A stretch of DNA of 64,000 nt from the NCBI GenBank assembly GCA_964619265.1, contig CAZUCE010000001.1, positions 62,001 to 126,000 of the forward strand, read 5' to 3'. A program made the translations under genes and the position numbers. Every line of letters begins with the position of its first letter. The stretch's first letter is position 1. Below the pieces are notes generated by a model that had not been told where the DNA came from, did no database searches, and saw only the letters and a list, made by a program, of their open reading frames with translations. The stretch is from CAZUCE01 sp964619265 (GTDB lineage: Bacteria; Planctomycetota; UBA1135; GCA-002686595). Of this stretch, positions 8,896-19,210 are shown piece by piece.

Positions 8896-8923
8896 TGAGC
8901 ATCTCTGCCTGAGCATCTCTGCT
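8896..8923. repeat. tandem 14-bp direct repeat (two copies)
   Basis: TGAGCATCTCTGCC at 8896-8909 is followed directly by TGAGCATCTCTGCT at 8910-8923, then a degenerate third partial unit (GGGCATCTGAGG). It is in the intergenic region between the flavin reductase and dps genes, which converge here. Confidence 0.6.
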
Positions 8924-9118
8924 GGGCATCTGAGGTCCGCCGCGGGCCGCCAGCCCGCTTGGATTGACGCCGAGCGCGAGCGCAGCGCCGGTTGGCTTGG
9001 ACGACGCCGACCGGTTGGGGCAGCGCTTCGCCGGTCCCCGGGTGGGCGCCCGCTCTTGCATGCCGAACGACCTCTTTTGGGTGAGTCGTTCCGACTGCAC
9101 CTTCAGGCTCCGGCTGAA

Positions 9119-9559
9119 CTACTCGAGGTGGCTACGCAGCATCCAGGCGTTTTTCTGATGCAGATCGACGCGTCGAGTCCCGAGGTCGGCGCTGGCCTGA
9201 TCGCCCTGTGCCTCAGAAGCCTCGATCACGGCCTTCGCACAAGCAACCACCTTGGCCGAGTCTTCGACCAAGATCCGGATCATGTCTTCGGCCTTCGGTT
9301 TGCCCTCGGTTTCCGCGACGTCGCTCAGCGCGAGAAACTCCTTGTAGGTCCCGGGCGCGGGAGCGCCCAGGGTTCGGATTCGCTCAGCGATCTCGTCCAC
9401 GGCCAACGCCAGCTCCGTGTAGTGCGTCTCGAAAAGCGTGTGGAGCGTCGTGAACATCGGACCGGTGACGTTCCAGTGGAAGTTGTGCGTCTTCAGATAC
9501 AGGGTGTAGCTGGACGCAAGCAACTTCTCGAGTTCGGGGACGGGCTGGTTGGAGGGCAT
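9119..9559 (-). CDS. dps: Dps/ferritin-like DNA-protection protein
   Basis: 146 residues with the Dps core. LKTHNFHWNVTGPMFTTLHTLF followed by YTELALAVDEIAERIRTLG supplies the His and Asp/Glu residues of the inter-subunit ferroxidase site. The later helix AEDMIRILVEDSAKVVACAK and the closing RRVDLHQKNAWMLRSHLE also fit. Dps proteins form dodecamers that oxidise Fe(II), usually with hydrogen peroxide, and can coat DNA. The N-terminus is short, so there is no long Lys-rich DNA-binding tail. The start at ATG 9559 lies 10 bp after the stop of the large upstream gene, so co-transcription is likely; the frame is open upstream, but only this ATG fits the family. Confidence 0.9.
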   Translation of the reverse strand: MPSNQPVPELEKLLASSYTLYLKTHNFHWNVTGPMFTTLHTLFETHYTELALAVDEIAERIRTLGAPAPGTYKEFLALSDVAETEGKPKAEDMIRILVEDSAKVVACAKAVIEASEAQGDQASADLGTRRVDLHQKNAWMLRSHLE

Positions 9560-9569
9560 GGGGGGGCTG

Positions 9570-12113
9570 CTAGTAAGTGAGTCGAATGTTCTCGAACTTG
9601 GCCGATGCGTCGTTGGACACAAAACCGATGCGACCCGCGGCTTCCAGCCCCGAGATCGGCACCGAACCGACCAGTTCTTCGTCGAGGTAAAGCTCGGCTT
9701 CACCTTCCTTCAACTCAAGAGCGAACTCGACACTATCGCCTCGATTGAATTCGGAGATCGTGAAGGCATCGGAGATCTCTAGACCGCCCGCCTTGAATTC
9801 AAGCTTGCCGAACAGGCTAGCTCCGAGCCAACCCACGGTCTGCCGGCCGGAGAGGCTGTCTCCGAACGCCACGCCAAAGAACTTCCAGCCGTCGCCGCCC
9901 TCGTAGGTGATCTTGGCTTCCAGGCGATAGGGGACCTCGGGCGCCTGCTCGTAGACCAGGTAGCTGAAGCCGCCTTGACCTTCGACGGCGATCCCCCCTT
10001 CGGGCAGAGCACTCCAGCGAGGCTTGCGAAGCCCACCGGACCAGTGGGTCAAGTCCTTGTCGACGAGCGGGCGCCGCGGGCGCCGCAGCGAAAACTCGTG
10101 GGTCTCCTGGAGCTCTTCGACCCGGGAGACCAACTCGTGGACCGGCCCGACCACACGAATGACCTCCTTCAGCATCTGGGCCGCGTTGAGCGGCTGCTCG
10201 GCCTCCACGTACTGCGTTGCCAGGTCCAAAGCCGTAGCCCGGAAGGCCTTTTCGGCCTCCCCGGCCCCGCCGACCAGGTTCTCGTTGATGTCGGCGACCT
10301 GCTCAAGCGCAGCTTCCCGCAGACTCGACACGTTGAAGTCGAGGTTCTCCAGGTCGGCTTCCTTGTCGGATTGAGCGTCACACCACGCTAGCGCTTGACG
10401 CAGGAAGTAAGCGGCGCCGTCGTCCTGATCCAGCTCGCGCTTGGTTTGAGCGAGGCCCCACATGGCGCGGACCGAGTCCTCTTTCTTGCGCAGCGCCCAA
10501 GAGAAGCTCTCAAAGGCACGCTCCGGCTTGCCCAGGCGAAGCTGGCGTTCTCCCCGATCGCAGAGGACGTCGGACTGCTCTTCGCCGCCGTCGTGAATGG
10601 TCCACAGCTCAAGGATCCAGCCGGCCCACATCGAATACCAATCCTCCATGGTCTCGATGCCCGGACGCTCAGGCTTCTCGATGAAGTACTCGGTCCAACG
10701 CTCGAGGACGTCGTGCTCGCCACCGCTTCGGTAGGTGTCCACGTACTCCTTGAAATACGGCAGGTAGAACAGGTCGCCGTTTTCGTCCTCGAAGTTCTGG
10801 ATGAAGTAAACGAAGCCCCAACCCCAGGGGTAGTACTGGCCCGAGTAGGAGCCTGGCTGGAAGTACTTCAGGAAGTCGCGGACTTCGATCCTGGCGTCCT
10901 CCATGGTCGGAGCCACCGAGGTGCCGCCCTCCTCGTCGATTTCCGCCCCGATCATCTGCACCAGCGCCTCGATTCGACCGCTGGGCACCAGGTTCGCAAC
11001 CATGACGCCGTTGGGCATCAGCTGCGAGCCCTCCATGTAGCAAGCGACGCCTTCGTTGACCCAGCCGGGGACCAAGTTCGATGTGATGTCGTTCTTGAAC
11101 TGGTGCGAACCCTCGTGAAAGAGAGTGCCCCACAGTTCAGCGAAGTCGCGACCGACCGTGGTTTGGTCGTAAGTCGAGATCCGGTTCTCGTTCGGGCTGA
11201 AGAAGCCGCCAATGTTCGGACCGAGTCCACCGCCCACGGCCTCTTCTTCCACGCTCTTCCAGTCGTCAAACGTGGCGAACACGTCGAGTTGGCAGCTCTT
11301 CAAGGCCTTGCCGGACAGTTTGTGCTGATAAACGAGCCGCAGGTGCTTGTTGAGCTGCTCCATGGTCGTGGCCATCGCCATGCCCATCTCCCAACCCATG
11401 TTGGTGTGAATTTTGTACTGCTTGGTGTAGAACTCGCGTGACTTGGCGGATTTCTCCCATTCGGCGTACTTGCGGTCGTAGGCAGCGATTCCAGACGGAG
11501 TCTTGCGAGTCTCGGTCGACGGAATGGGCAGTCCCGAGTCGACAATCGCCTGGGCTGAATTGCCGCTCTTGAAGATCTTGGCGAGCGCGTCGTCGCCACG
11601 GTCCTCGAAGGCCGTTCCGCGCGTGCGCAGGAACAAGTCCACGGCGTTGGCCCACAGCTTCTTCTTCTGGGCGGCCTGGCCCAGCCGGAAGACTCGGTCG
11701 GCGTAGTCGTTGATGGCTGTCTGGATGACCTCGTTGCGGGGGTCCATTTCAGCGATTCGCGCCTCGAACTCCGGCCTCAGCGCCTTCTCCTCTCGAGTGG
11801 CTTCGTCTCCGATCGCCTCCAGACCAAATTTCGTGTACCACAGGGCCAGGTCCTTCTTGCCGTAGGCCAGGGCCACGCGGGCGGCACCATCCAGCAAAAC
11901 CGGACTATGCGGAGCGTCCTCGAGCGCTCGCTCGATGGCTGTCAGCGCCGCGGTGAGCTCTGAATCCGCGAGCAAGGCTTCAACCTCGGCCAAACGCTCG
12001 GCGTCTCGGTCGGCCCGTTCTTCGGGGGTCGAAGCCTGAGCCCAAGCGCCCAGGGCCAGCAACGGAAGGAAAAGGGAGGCAAGCAGGGTGCCACGGCGCG
12101 AGCGTGAGAGCAT
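9570..12113 (-). CDS. secreted TPR protein with gluzincin-like peptidase domain and C-terminal lectin-like domain
   Basis: 847 residues. The signal peptide ends around ALGAWAQA. Residues about 30-180 form TPR-like helices. The middle has TLFHEGSHQF with His333-Glu334-x-x-His337 and, 17 residues on, WVNEGVACYMEG with Glu354: the zinc-ligand layout of gluzincin metallopeptidases (DUF1570/peptidase-MA-like proteins common in Planctomycetota). A second TPR-like block follows (about 520-690). The last 150 residues (GFSYLVYEQAPEVPYRLEAKITYEGG...FENIRLTY) look like a concanavalin-type jelly roll of the DUF1080 kind. It probably acts in the periplasm or on the surface, substrate unknown. It is followed by dps after 10 bp, an unexpected partner. 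Confidence 0.75.
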   Translation of the reverse strand: MLSRSRRGTLLASLFLPLLALGAWAQASTPEERADRDAERLAEVEALLADSELTAALTAIERALEDAPHSPVLLDGAARVALAYGKKDLALWYTKFGLEAIGDEATREEKALRPEFEARIAEMDPRNEVIQTAINDYADRVFRLGQAAQKKKLWANAVDLFLRTRGTAFEDRGDDALAKIFKSGNSAQAIVDSGLPIPSTETRKTPSGIAAYDRKYAEWEKSAKSREFYTKQYKIHTNMGWEMGMAMATTMEQLNKHLRLVYQHKLSGKALKSCQLDVFATFDDWKSVEEEAVGGGLGPNIGGFFSPNENRISTYDQTTVGRDFAELWGTLFHEGSHQFKNDITSNLVPGWVNEGVACYMEGSQLMPNGVMVANLVPSGRIEALVQMIGAEIDEEGGTSVAPTMEDARIEVRDFLKYFQPGSYSGQYYPWGWGFVYFIQNFEDENGDLFYLPYFKEYVDTYRSGGEHDVLERWTEYFIEKPERPGIETMEDWYSMWAGWILELWTIHDGGEEQSDVLCDRGERQLRLGKPERAFESFSWALRKKEDSVRAMWGLAQTKRELDQDDGAAYFLRQALAWCDAQSDKEADLENLDFNVSSLREAALEQVADINENLVGGAGEAEKAFRATALDLATQYVEAEQPLNAAQMLKEVIRVVGPVHELVSRVEELQETHEFSLRRPRRPLVDKDLTHWSGGLRKPRWSALPEGGIAVEGQGGFSYLVYEQAPEVPYRLEAKITYEGGDGWKFFGVAFGDSLSGRQTVGWLGASLFGKLEFKAGGLEISDAFTISEFNRGDSVEFALELKEGEAELYLDEELVGSVPISGLEAAGRIGFVSNDASAKFENIRLTY

Positions 12114-12323
12114 ATTCAGGTGGGGCCTGGGGCAGTCGGTCCGGTTGGACGCGATGGGGAACTCAGGGAGGCGAATACCAGGTGCCAGTGTAAGACGTTT
12201 GAGGAAACCTGAGGGTCACCGCAATTTCTTAGAGAGAACGCCGGTTTCCTTCGCTCCTACGCACGAAAAGACCAAATCTTCCGGTCTCGAGGCCCGGGTG
12301 GGTCCCGAGGGACCGAGAGGGGT

Positions 12324-13856
12324 TCAAAAACGAAATTCGCCGCGGAGACCGGCTAGCTGCTCGATTCGGTCGGCGCGCAGCTCCAGGCCCTTCTCACGGG
12401 CCGTATCCGCCAGTTCGAACCAGGTTGCAGGCTCCGGCAAGCTCCCCTGCGAGAGCTCGGCGCCGACCCGCGCCAACTCCGCATATTCGGAGTCGAGTCC
12501 AGCCTCGGCGGCGTGCTGGGCCGCCGCTTCGTAGCGTCCCAGACGCAACTCGACCAGGACCCGGTCTTCGGGGAAGACCGTGGCGATCGAGTGGGCCTTC
12601 AAGATCCCCCCGAAGGCCAAAAGCGCGAAACTGCCTGCCACAAAAATTCCTAGCCGGCGACGCAGTTCCAGCCCGACCTGGGGGTCGCGGTCCAAAGCCT
12701 GGAGGAAGCGCACCCGCTTGGCCGTGGAAAAGTGCCGCCACGAATCCCGCTCGCGGCCGGAGCCGCCCGCGACCTTTTCGAGGGCCAAGGCCAGCGCTTC
12801 GGGGTCCCCGGTCAGCTCGACGCTGACGAGATCGGCATCCAGCTCGAATCGCCGGGAAGCCCAGCCGACCACCAGATACCAAACCACCGGAATGCAGAGG
12901 GTCAGCGCGCCGATCCACAGAGTCGGGTCTTCCAGGTTCCGCTCGAGCTCCACAAAGACCCAATCGGCCGCCAGGACCAACCCAAGGGTCCAGGCCAGAA
13001 AGGCAAGAATGTGGCGACGGAGGCTGTGCCCCATTTCGTGACCGAACACCGCGGCCAGCTCACGAGGCGCCAGGCGAGCCAAGAGCGCGTCGCTGAACAA
13101 GATCACGCGACCTCGAGGGCCGAACCCAACGATCGCCGCGTTGGCGACCAGGTTTCCGGTCCGCCATAAGAGCAGCTCGCGATAGCGAAACTCCGCCCGG
13201 TCGGCGAGCCCGTCGAGCACCCGGCGCGAGTCTCCGGCCGGCATCGGAGTCGTGTTCCACGCGAAGCGCAGGAAGCCCGGGAGGAGCAGTCCGAGGGCCG
13301 TCAACAGCCCGATGACCCACAGCGCCTCGGCAGCCGCGACCTCCTCCAAGACGACGCGCAAGGTCCGGAATTCTCGGATCGGCAGCGTGAACAAAAGAAC
13401 CAGAACCAATTGTCCGCTGGAGGAGATCAGCTGCCTCAGCTGGAAGTTCCTGAGCATGCTGCGCTTGCTCGCACCGGCCCCGAAGCCCCGCGTGCGGGCT
13501 TCGAGCACCGCTAACTCGAGCGCAAAGTAGGGGGCCAGCAAAAGCAGGACTCCGAACCCGGGCCATTCCTCGAGGATCAGGGCATCGACGCCCTGCCCGG
13601 TCAGCCAGGTCCCATAGCCAAAGACGCCCACAGCCAGTCCCTGGCCCAGCCATGGCAACCAGCTGAGCAAATTCTCCGCCCCGAAGAAGGACCGCATCCA
13701 CCTGGTGGTCCGTAGTACCCGGGCCGCGCGGATCAGCAGCGGCGGTCCAGCCAAGAGCGGCAGCCACGCGTAAGGCACGACCCAGCCGGTCCTCAGGCCG
13801 AATTCGGCGAGCGCGCTGACGACCAGGGCGAGGAGAAGGGGAATCATGTAGACCAT
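12324..13856 (-). CDS. M48-family integral membrane zinc metallopeptidase
   Basis: 510 residues. The N-terminal half has several membrane helices (for example PYAWLPLLAGPPLLI, GFGVLLLLAPYFALELAVL, LWVIGLLTALGLLLPGFL). The catalytic motif is FGHEMGHSLRRH, with His273-Glu274-x-x-His277 as ligands and base; a downstream FELDAD provides the third ligand, Glu338. This layout resembles Ste24/HtpX-type M48 proteases, which act on membrane or membrane-proximal substrates. The C-terminal 130 residues after another membrane segment resemble TPR-like helices. The start is uncertain between ATG 13856 and ATG 13847. It is divergent from the phytase-like lipoprotein gene. Confidence 0.88.
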   Translation of the reverse strand: MVYMIPLLLALVVSALAEFGLRTGWVVPYAWLPLLAGPPLLIRAARVLRTTRWMRSFFGAENLLSWLPWLGQGLAVGVFGYGTWLTGQGVDALILEEWPGFGVLLLLAPYFALELAVLEARTRGFGAGASKRSMLRNFQLRQLISSSGQLVLVLLFTLPIREFRTLRVVLEEVAAAEALWVIGLLTALGLLLPGFLRFAWNTTPMPAGDSRRVLDGLADRAEFRYRELLLWRTGNLVANAAIVGFGPRGRVILFSDALLARLAPRELAAVFGHEMGHSLRRHILAFLAWTLGLVLAADWVFVELERNLEDPTLWIGALTLCIPVVWYLVVGWASRRFELDADLVSVELTGDPEALALALEKVAGGSGRERDSWRHFSTAKRVRFLQALDRDPQVGLELRRRLGIFVAGSFALLAFGGILKAHSIATVFPEDRVLVELRLGRYEAAAQHAAEAGLDSEYAELARVGAELSQGSLPEPATWFELADTAREKGLELRADRIEQLAGLRGEFRF

Positions 13857-13919
13857 GGAACGAATAGCTTGGGCCGTTCGCCCCTCATCTGCCCCCCAGA
13901 ATCTGGCCCGAAGATCCCC

Positions 13920-15158
13920 ATGAAGCTCCCGCTCCCTGATGTGGCGCGCCTTTTCGGGCTTGTCCTGCTGGCCGGTTGCGCAGCCCAGCCGGGCGCCAGC
14001 AGCGTTCGGCTGGTCGGCCTGGCCAGCCTGCCCGCAGCCACCTTTGCGGCTGGACCCCGGTCGGGGAAGGCTCTCGGTCCAGGCCCGATCCACGGTGCGC
14101 AGCTGCCCCTTGAGTCCCAGCCGGTCCAGGGTGTTTCCGGTCTGTTCGACGCGGGCGACGGCCGGATTGGGGCGGTGCTCGACAACGGGTTCGGCACCCG
14201 CTCGAACTCGGCGGACTTCCTGCTCCGGCTCGTGCACCTGCTGCCCGATTTCCGGACCAACCAAGGTGGGTCCGGAGCGATTCGGTTCTTGGACTTCATC
14301 CAGCTCCGGGATCCGTTTGGGCACCTGCCCAGCTCGATCGTGCACGAGGGCACCGAGGAGCGCCTGCTCACCGGCGCCGATCTCGATCCCGAATCGATTC
14401 AACAAGTCTCCGACGGAAGCTTTTGGGTCGGCGACGAATTCGGCCCGTACCTACTTCACTTTCATCCGAACGGAACTCTGCTTGCTCCGCCGATCCCGCT
14501 TGAGGATCCGAGTGGACCGGGCCGGCTGCAGGCAGCCGAGTCCTCAGGGTCGCAGCCCGCGCGCGTCCGGCCCAGCGGCGGCTTCGAAGGCCTCGCTTTG
14601 ACTCCCGATGGCGGACGCCTCCTCGCCCTGCTCGAGAAGCCCCTGACCGGTGAAGCAGAAGATGAACTTTGGCTGTTCGAATTCCACGTGGGGCGTGAGG
14701 AATACACCGGAACGTACTGGCGCTATCCGCTCGAGCCGGAAGGCACCGCGATCGGCGACTTCCAGATGGTGACAGACACGCGCGGCTACGTGCTGGAACG
14801 GGACTCCAAAGAAGGCCCCGACGCGCAATTCAAAGCTCTGTTTGAAATTCGACTGGCTGGCCCTCGCCGCCGCGTCGAAAAGCGCTTGCTGGCCAACTTG
14901 CTGGCCATCCCCGATCCCGATGGACTCTCCTTGGGTTCACCCGAAAACCAGGGAGCTTCAAACCTGGGGCAGACCGGCGATTTCGGTCTCGGGGATCCCT
15001 ACGCCATGCCGTTCCTGACGATCGAGGGGCTCCTGGTGCTGGACGACGGTCGAGTATTGATCGCAAACGACAACAACTACCCGTTCAGCGTCGGTCGCCA
15101 CGTGGGGCCCGGCTCCCCCGACGACACAGAGTTCGTCCTGCTCTCCTGGGAGGACTAG
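13920..15158 (+). CDS. esterase-like phytase-family lipoprotein
   Basis: 412 residues. The N-terminus MKLPLPDVARLFGLVLLAGC ends in a lipobox (LLAGC), indicating a lipid-anchored envelope protein. The body fits the esterase-like activity of phytase family (PF13449-type beta-propeller): GVSGLFDAGDGRIGAVLDNG near the start, SDGSFWVGDEFGPYLLHF, GGFEGLALTPDGGRLLALLEKPL, DFQMVTDTRGYVLERDS and the closing VLIANDNNYPFS. The acidic residues in these loops are those expected to bind calcium. The real substrate is unknown. ATG 13920 was chosen because it starts the lipoprotein signal; 63 bp separate it from the divergent M48 gene. Confidence 0.85.
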   Translation: MKLPLPDVARLFGLVLLAGCAAQPGASSVRLVGLASLPAATFAAGPRSGKALGPGPIHGAQLPLESQPVQGVSGLFDAGDGRIGAVLDNGFGTRSNSADFLLRLVHLLPDFRTNQGGSGAIRFLDFIQLRDPFGHLPSSIVHEGTEERLLTGADLDPESIQQVSDGSFWVGDEFGPYLLHFHPNGTLLAPPIPLEDPSGPGRLQAAESSGSQPARVRPSGGFEGLALTPDGGRLLALLEKPLTGEAEDELWLFEFHVGREEYTGTYWRYPLEPEGTAIGDFQMVTDTRGYVLERDSKEGPDAQFKALFEIRLAGPRRRVEKRLLANLLAIPDPDGLSLGSPENQGASNLGQTGDFGLGDPYAMPFLTIEGLLVLDDGRVLIANDNNYPFSVGRHVGPGSPDDTEFVLLSWED

Positions 15159-15211
15159 GTTTCAGCACGCAGGTCACGCAATCCAGGGTCGACCTCGGGC
15201 GGGCAGCACTC

Positions 15212-15237
15212 GGCGGGGCTTTTGCCGCGGGCTGCTA
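15212..15237 (-). terminator. 26-nt 3'-end element, copy B
   Basis: On the minus strand it starts with the TAG stop of the RNase HIII gene: TAGCAGCCCGCGG, a variable centre CAAAA, then GCCCCGCC. GGC-AAAA-GCC can form a tight hairpin. It matches copy A at 8864-8889 at 23 of 26 positions, with differences only in the centre. It also lies between two convergent genes, where a terminator would be expected. Confidence 0.45.
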
Positions 15238-16134
15238 GAGCCGACTCGTGTTCTTGAAGTGGAGCTTGGCTACTTCTCCCAGTTGTTCTCGACCGTGGAG
15301 CAGGGCGAACTCGCGGGCCGCACGGTCCGCGGGATCCCCGGCCCCTTTGGCTAGGTCGACGGCGAACCTCCTGGACAGCTCGTCGAGGGCCTCCAGGAAC
15401 ACCATCCGGGCCACGCAACTCGCAGCCGCGACGGCCGGCACACGGGATTCTGCGCGCGGAAACTGCTCGAACGTTCCTGTGTGGGCTTTCAGCTCGGCCT
15501 TCATGCGCGCGTCCGGCCCGAACCGATCGACCACCACGTGATCTCCCGGCCGGGCCACGGCTCGCAGGGCGCGACCGTGGGCGGCGGCCAACATCACGTT
15601 GAGGTTTCGGGCTCGCGCGTACTCGGCGTTGTAGGCGGGGGGGTCCAAACGTTCGACCGCAACCGGAAAGCGCGTGGAAAGCGCGGCCCCCAGTTCCCTG
15701 GCGCGGGTGTCGGTCAGTAGCTTCGAATCCGTCACGCCGGACTCGGCCAAGGCCTTGGCATCGGCCGGCTCGAGCCGAACGGCGCACACCACGAGCGGAC
15801 CCAAAAAGTCCCCCTTCCCGGTCTCATCGGATCCGGTGCAGGGCCGTTCCATCCAAGCTCCCGCAGCGGTTTCCGCTCCGGCCGGCGACTCCGCCCCCGC
15901 TGCGGGGCCGGCCATCCGGTGCTCGGGTAAGTAGGCCAGCACGAAGGCCTCGGGCTGGGCTCCTTGCACAACGAGCTTGCCCGAACTGTAAAGGGTCACG
16001 ACCACACCCTCCCCCTTCGCCGAGAACTGGGCGTGGGGGACTCCCCGGAACTCGAACGGCCCCTCCCCAACGCGTTGCTCCAGGGATCGCCCCTCGGCGG
16101 CGTCAAGCTTCAAAACCAGGGTCTGCTGGGCCAT
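15235..16134 (-). CDS. rnhC: ribonuclease HIII
   Basis: 299 residues. The N-terminal part (about 1-85) resembles the TBP-like substrate-binding domain typical of RNase HIII, and the catalytic part follows. GSDETGKGDFLGPLVVCAV carries the Asp-Glu pair, VTDSKLL is the next motif, YNAEYARARNLNVMLAAAHGRAL is the substrate loop, and HVVVDRFGPDARM gives the next Asp. RNase HIII cleaves RNA in RNA-DNA hybrids in a metal-dependent way. An Ala/Gly-rich linker (residues about 75-95) joins the two domains. It lies 18 bp downstream of a lipoprotein gene on the same strand and probably shares its transcript. A repeated hairpin element begins at its stop. Confidence 0.93.
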   Translation of the reverse strand: MAQQTLVLKLDAAEGRSLEQRVGEGPFEFRGVPHAQFSAKGEGVVVTLYSSGKLVVQGAQPEAFVLAYLPEHRMAGPAAGAESPAGAETAAGAWMERPCTGSDETGKGDFLGPLVVCAVRLEPADAKALAESGVTDSKLLTDTRARELGAALSTRFPVAVERLDPPAYNAEYARARNLNVMLAAAHGRALRAVARPGDHVVVDRFGPDARMKAELKAHTGTFEQFPRAESRVPAVAAASCVARMVFLEALDELSRRFAVDLAKGAGDPADRAAREFALLHGREQLGEVAKLHFKNTSRL

Positions 16135-16152
16135 CGCGTAGGTGGGGTAGGT

Positions 16153-16686
16153 CTACTCGACGCGAACGAGCTCGAAGACCATCTCCTGGCCCGCCTGGTA
16201 CTCGCCGGCCACAAAAGACCGCCAGCGCTGCTCGATGCGGTTTTTGTCGGTCCACACCAGGCTCATCTCACCCATGTACACCTCGTCGGCCGCGTTCAGG
16301 TCGGTGACGCTCTCGAACTGGAAATCGAGCCGTCCGTTGCCGGCCACATCCGCTCGCATGCTCGGCTGATTCCCAGCGGCGCAGTAGTGCGTCATGACGA
16401 TCGAGTCCCCTTCGAGGGTGTACATGTTCGTCATCTCGTGGCTCGTCCCCGGAAACATGATCTCCCGCAGGGCTGAACCGCCTGAGCTTTGCTGGAACTC
16501 CGTGATGTCCTCGGTACCAACCACACGCCAGCGGCCCTCCAGCTCGAGCAGGGAGGAGAACAGGGTGGCCCGGTAGGCGGGATTGCCAACCGATAAGGCG
16601 GGCGATGCCGATCCAGAACCGGAGGCTTGGCAGGCGGGCAGCGCCAGTAGGCCGAAAAGGGCTAGTTGAGAGAGTCGATGGGCCAT
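16153..16686 (-). CDS. putative lipoprotein of unknown function
   Basis: 177 residues beginning MAHRLSQLALFGLLALPAC, a lipoprotein signal with Cys at about residue 19. The mature part has a barrel-like pattern of short beta strands: LLELEGRWRVVGTEDI, SHEMTNMYTLEGDSIVMTHYCA, GRLDFQFESV, MSLVWTDKNRIEQRW. The GxW near the N-terminus and the repeated strand pattern suggest a lipocalin-like fold, but I cannot assign a family. ATG 16686 was chosen for the signal peptide. It probably forms a two-gene unit with rnhC. It is divergent from the cystathionine beta-synthase gene, with about 225 bp between the starts. Confidence 0.7.
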   Translation of the reverse strand: MAHRLSQLALFGLLALPACQASGSGSASPALSVGNPAYRATLFSSLLELEGRWRVVGTEDITEFQQSSGGSALREIMFPGTSHEMTNMYTLEGDSIVMTHYCAAGNQPSMRADVAGNGRLDFQFESVTDLNAADEVYMGEMSLVWTDKNRIEQRWRSFVAGEYQAGQEMVFELVRVE

Positions 16687-16910
16687 GGAACCGGTGAGAG
16701 AGGGAGTCTTGGAGCCCCAGGGCGGTGCGGTCCGGTGGGTTCGGATCAAATTCCCGCCAAGGAAGGGCCGGAGAGCATAGCGAGGCGATCCGTTGGGAGG
16801 CCGGACGCTGCTACGATCCCGCGCTTGGATTCCCTCTTCGGCTGGCGACCTTCCTCCCACCTTCGGTAGGCGGCGCTGCTGGAAATTCGCGACACGACCG
16901 TCCCCGCGCC

Positions 16911-18299
<1,389 letters not shown>

Positions 18300-18352
18300 C
18301 GAGACTCTCCCGGCGGTGCCCTTGGGGCTCTGACTGGAATCCGGCGCCGCCC

Positions 18353-19210
18353 TCAGGATTCCGCCCTGAGCTCCCGAGCGAAGAACTGGGAAGTCACTTC
18401 CAGAGCTCGCGCCAGGGCTGGACCAGGCTCCTGGCCCGGGTGCCTCGAACCAAAATTGTGCCCGGTGGCCTCGATCTCAACGAGGCTTCCGCGATCCCCA
18501 AAGCGACGCACCACCTCCCGCGCCTCGCTCACCGGGACGGAACGGTCCCGGCTCCCGTGGACCAACAGGGCCGTGCCCGCGAAGCGACCGGCTGCCCGCT
18601 CCAGGTCGTAGTCCGCCGCGTTGGTGGTGAAGTCCTCCAGCAGGTCCGGGGCGAGCTCAAAGCGCTGGCCGCCAGCCGTTTGAACCGGCAGGCGGCCTTC
18701 GCGCCGCCACAGCTCGATGCGATCCGGGTCGTATCGCCCCACGCTTGCGACCGTGGACCAAGTGCACAGGGCTTGGAATTTTCCAGCCCTCGCCGCGTGC
18801 ACGAGCGCCATGGCCGAACCTCGGCTGTGCCCGAAGATTCCCTGCCTCGAACGGTCCACTTCGGATCTTCCGGAGAGCCATTCGGCCGCCGCCGCGAGGT
18901 CTTCTAGTTCCTGGGCGTAGGTGTTGTGCTCGAAGGCGATGCGTTCGGTGACCTGACCTGCGTCCTCGGCGAACCCCGAACCGGACAGGGTCAAGGCCAG
19001 CGTGGCGACCCCGCGACCCTCTAGTTCGGCTGCTAGCCAAGGCAGAAAGGCCCAGTTCAGCGAGGCCAAGTAGCCGGGGACCAAGGTCACCACCGGCGGG
19101 CACTCCGCTCGCCCCGGCACAGCCAGATTGCCGCGTAAAACACGCCGGTGGGGCGGAAGGCCGGCCCGCACCGGCAGCTCGATTTCAAACGCGTGCTCCC
19201 AGTTCCCCAC
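18353..19210 (-). CDS. alpha/beta hydrolase (dienelactone hydrolase-like)
   Basis: 285 residues. Motifs in order: oxyanion region VVTLVPGYLASLNWAF, the nucleophile elbow IFGHSRGSAMA (Ser in GHSRGS), the acid region ALLVHGSRDRSVPVSEA and the catalytic His in EIEATGHNFGS. This is a complete serine-hydrolase triad; the size suggests a cytoplasmic esterase or dienelactone hydrolase relative. No ATG lies near the domain start. The chosen start is GTG 19210, which shares a base with the TAG stop of the upstream DUF72 gene (TAGTG), a strong sign of translational coupling. It is the last gene of an acyltransferase-DUF72-hydrolase set. Confidence 0.8.
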   Translation of the reverse strand: MGNWEHAFEIELPVRAGLPPHRRVLRGNLAVPGRAECPPVVTLVPGYLASLNWAFLPWLAAELEGRGVATLALTLSGSGFAEDAGQVTERIAFEHNTYAQELEDLAAAAEWLSGRSEVDRSRQGIFGHSRGSAMALVHAARAGKFQALCTWSTVASVGRYDPDRIELWRREGRLPVQTAGGQRFELAPDLLEDFTTNAADYDLERAAGRFAGTALLVHGSRDRSVPVSEAREVVRRFGDRGSLVEIEATGHNFGSRHPGQEPGPALARALEVTSQFFARELRAES

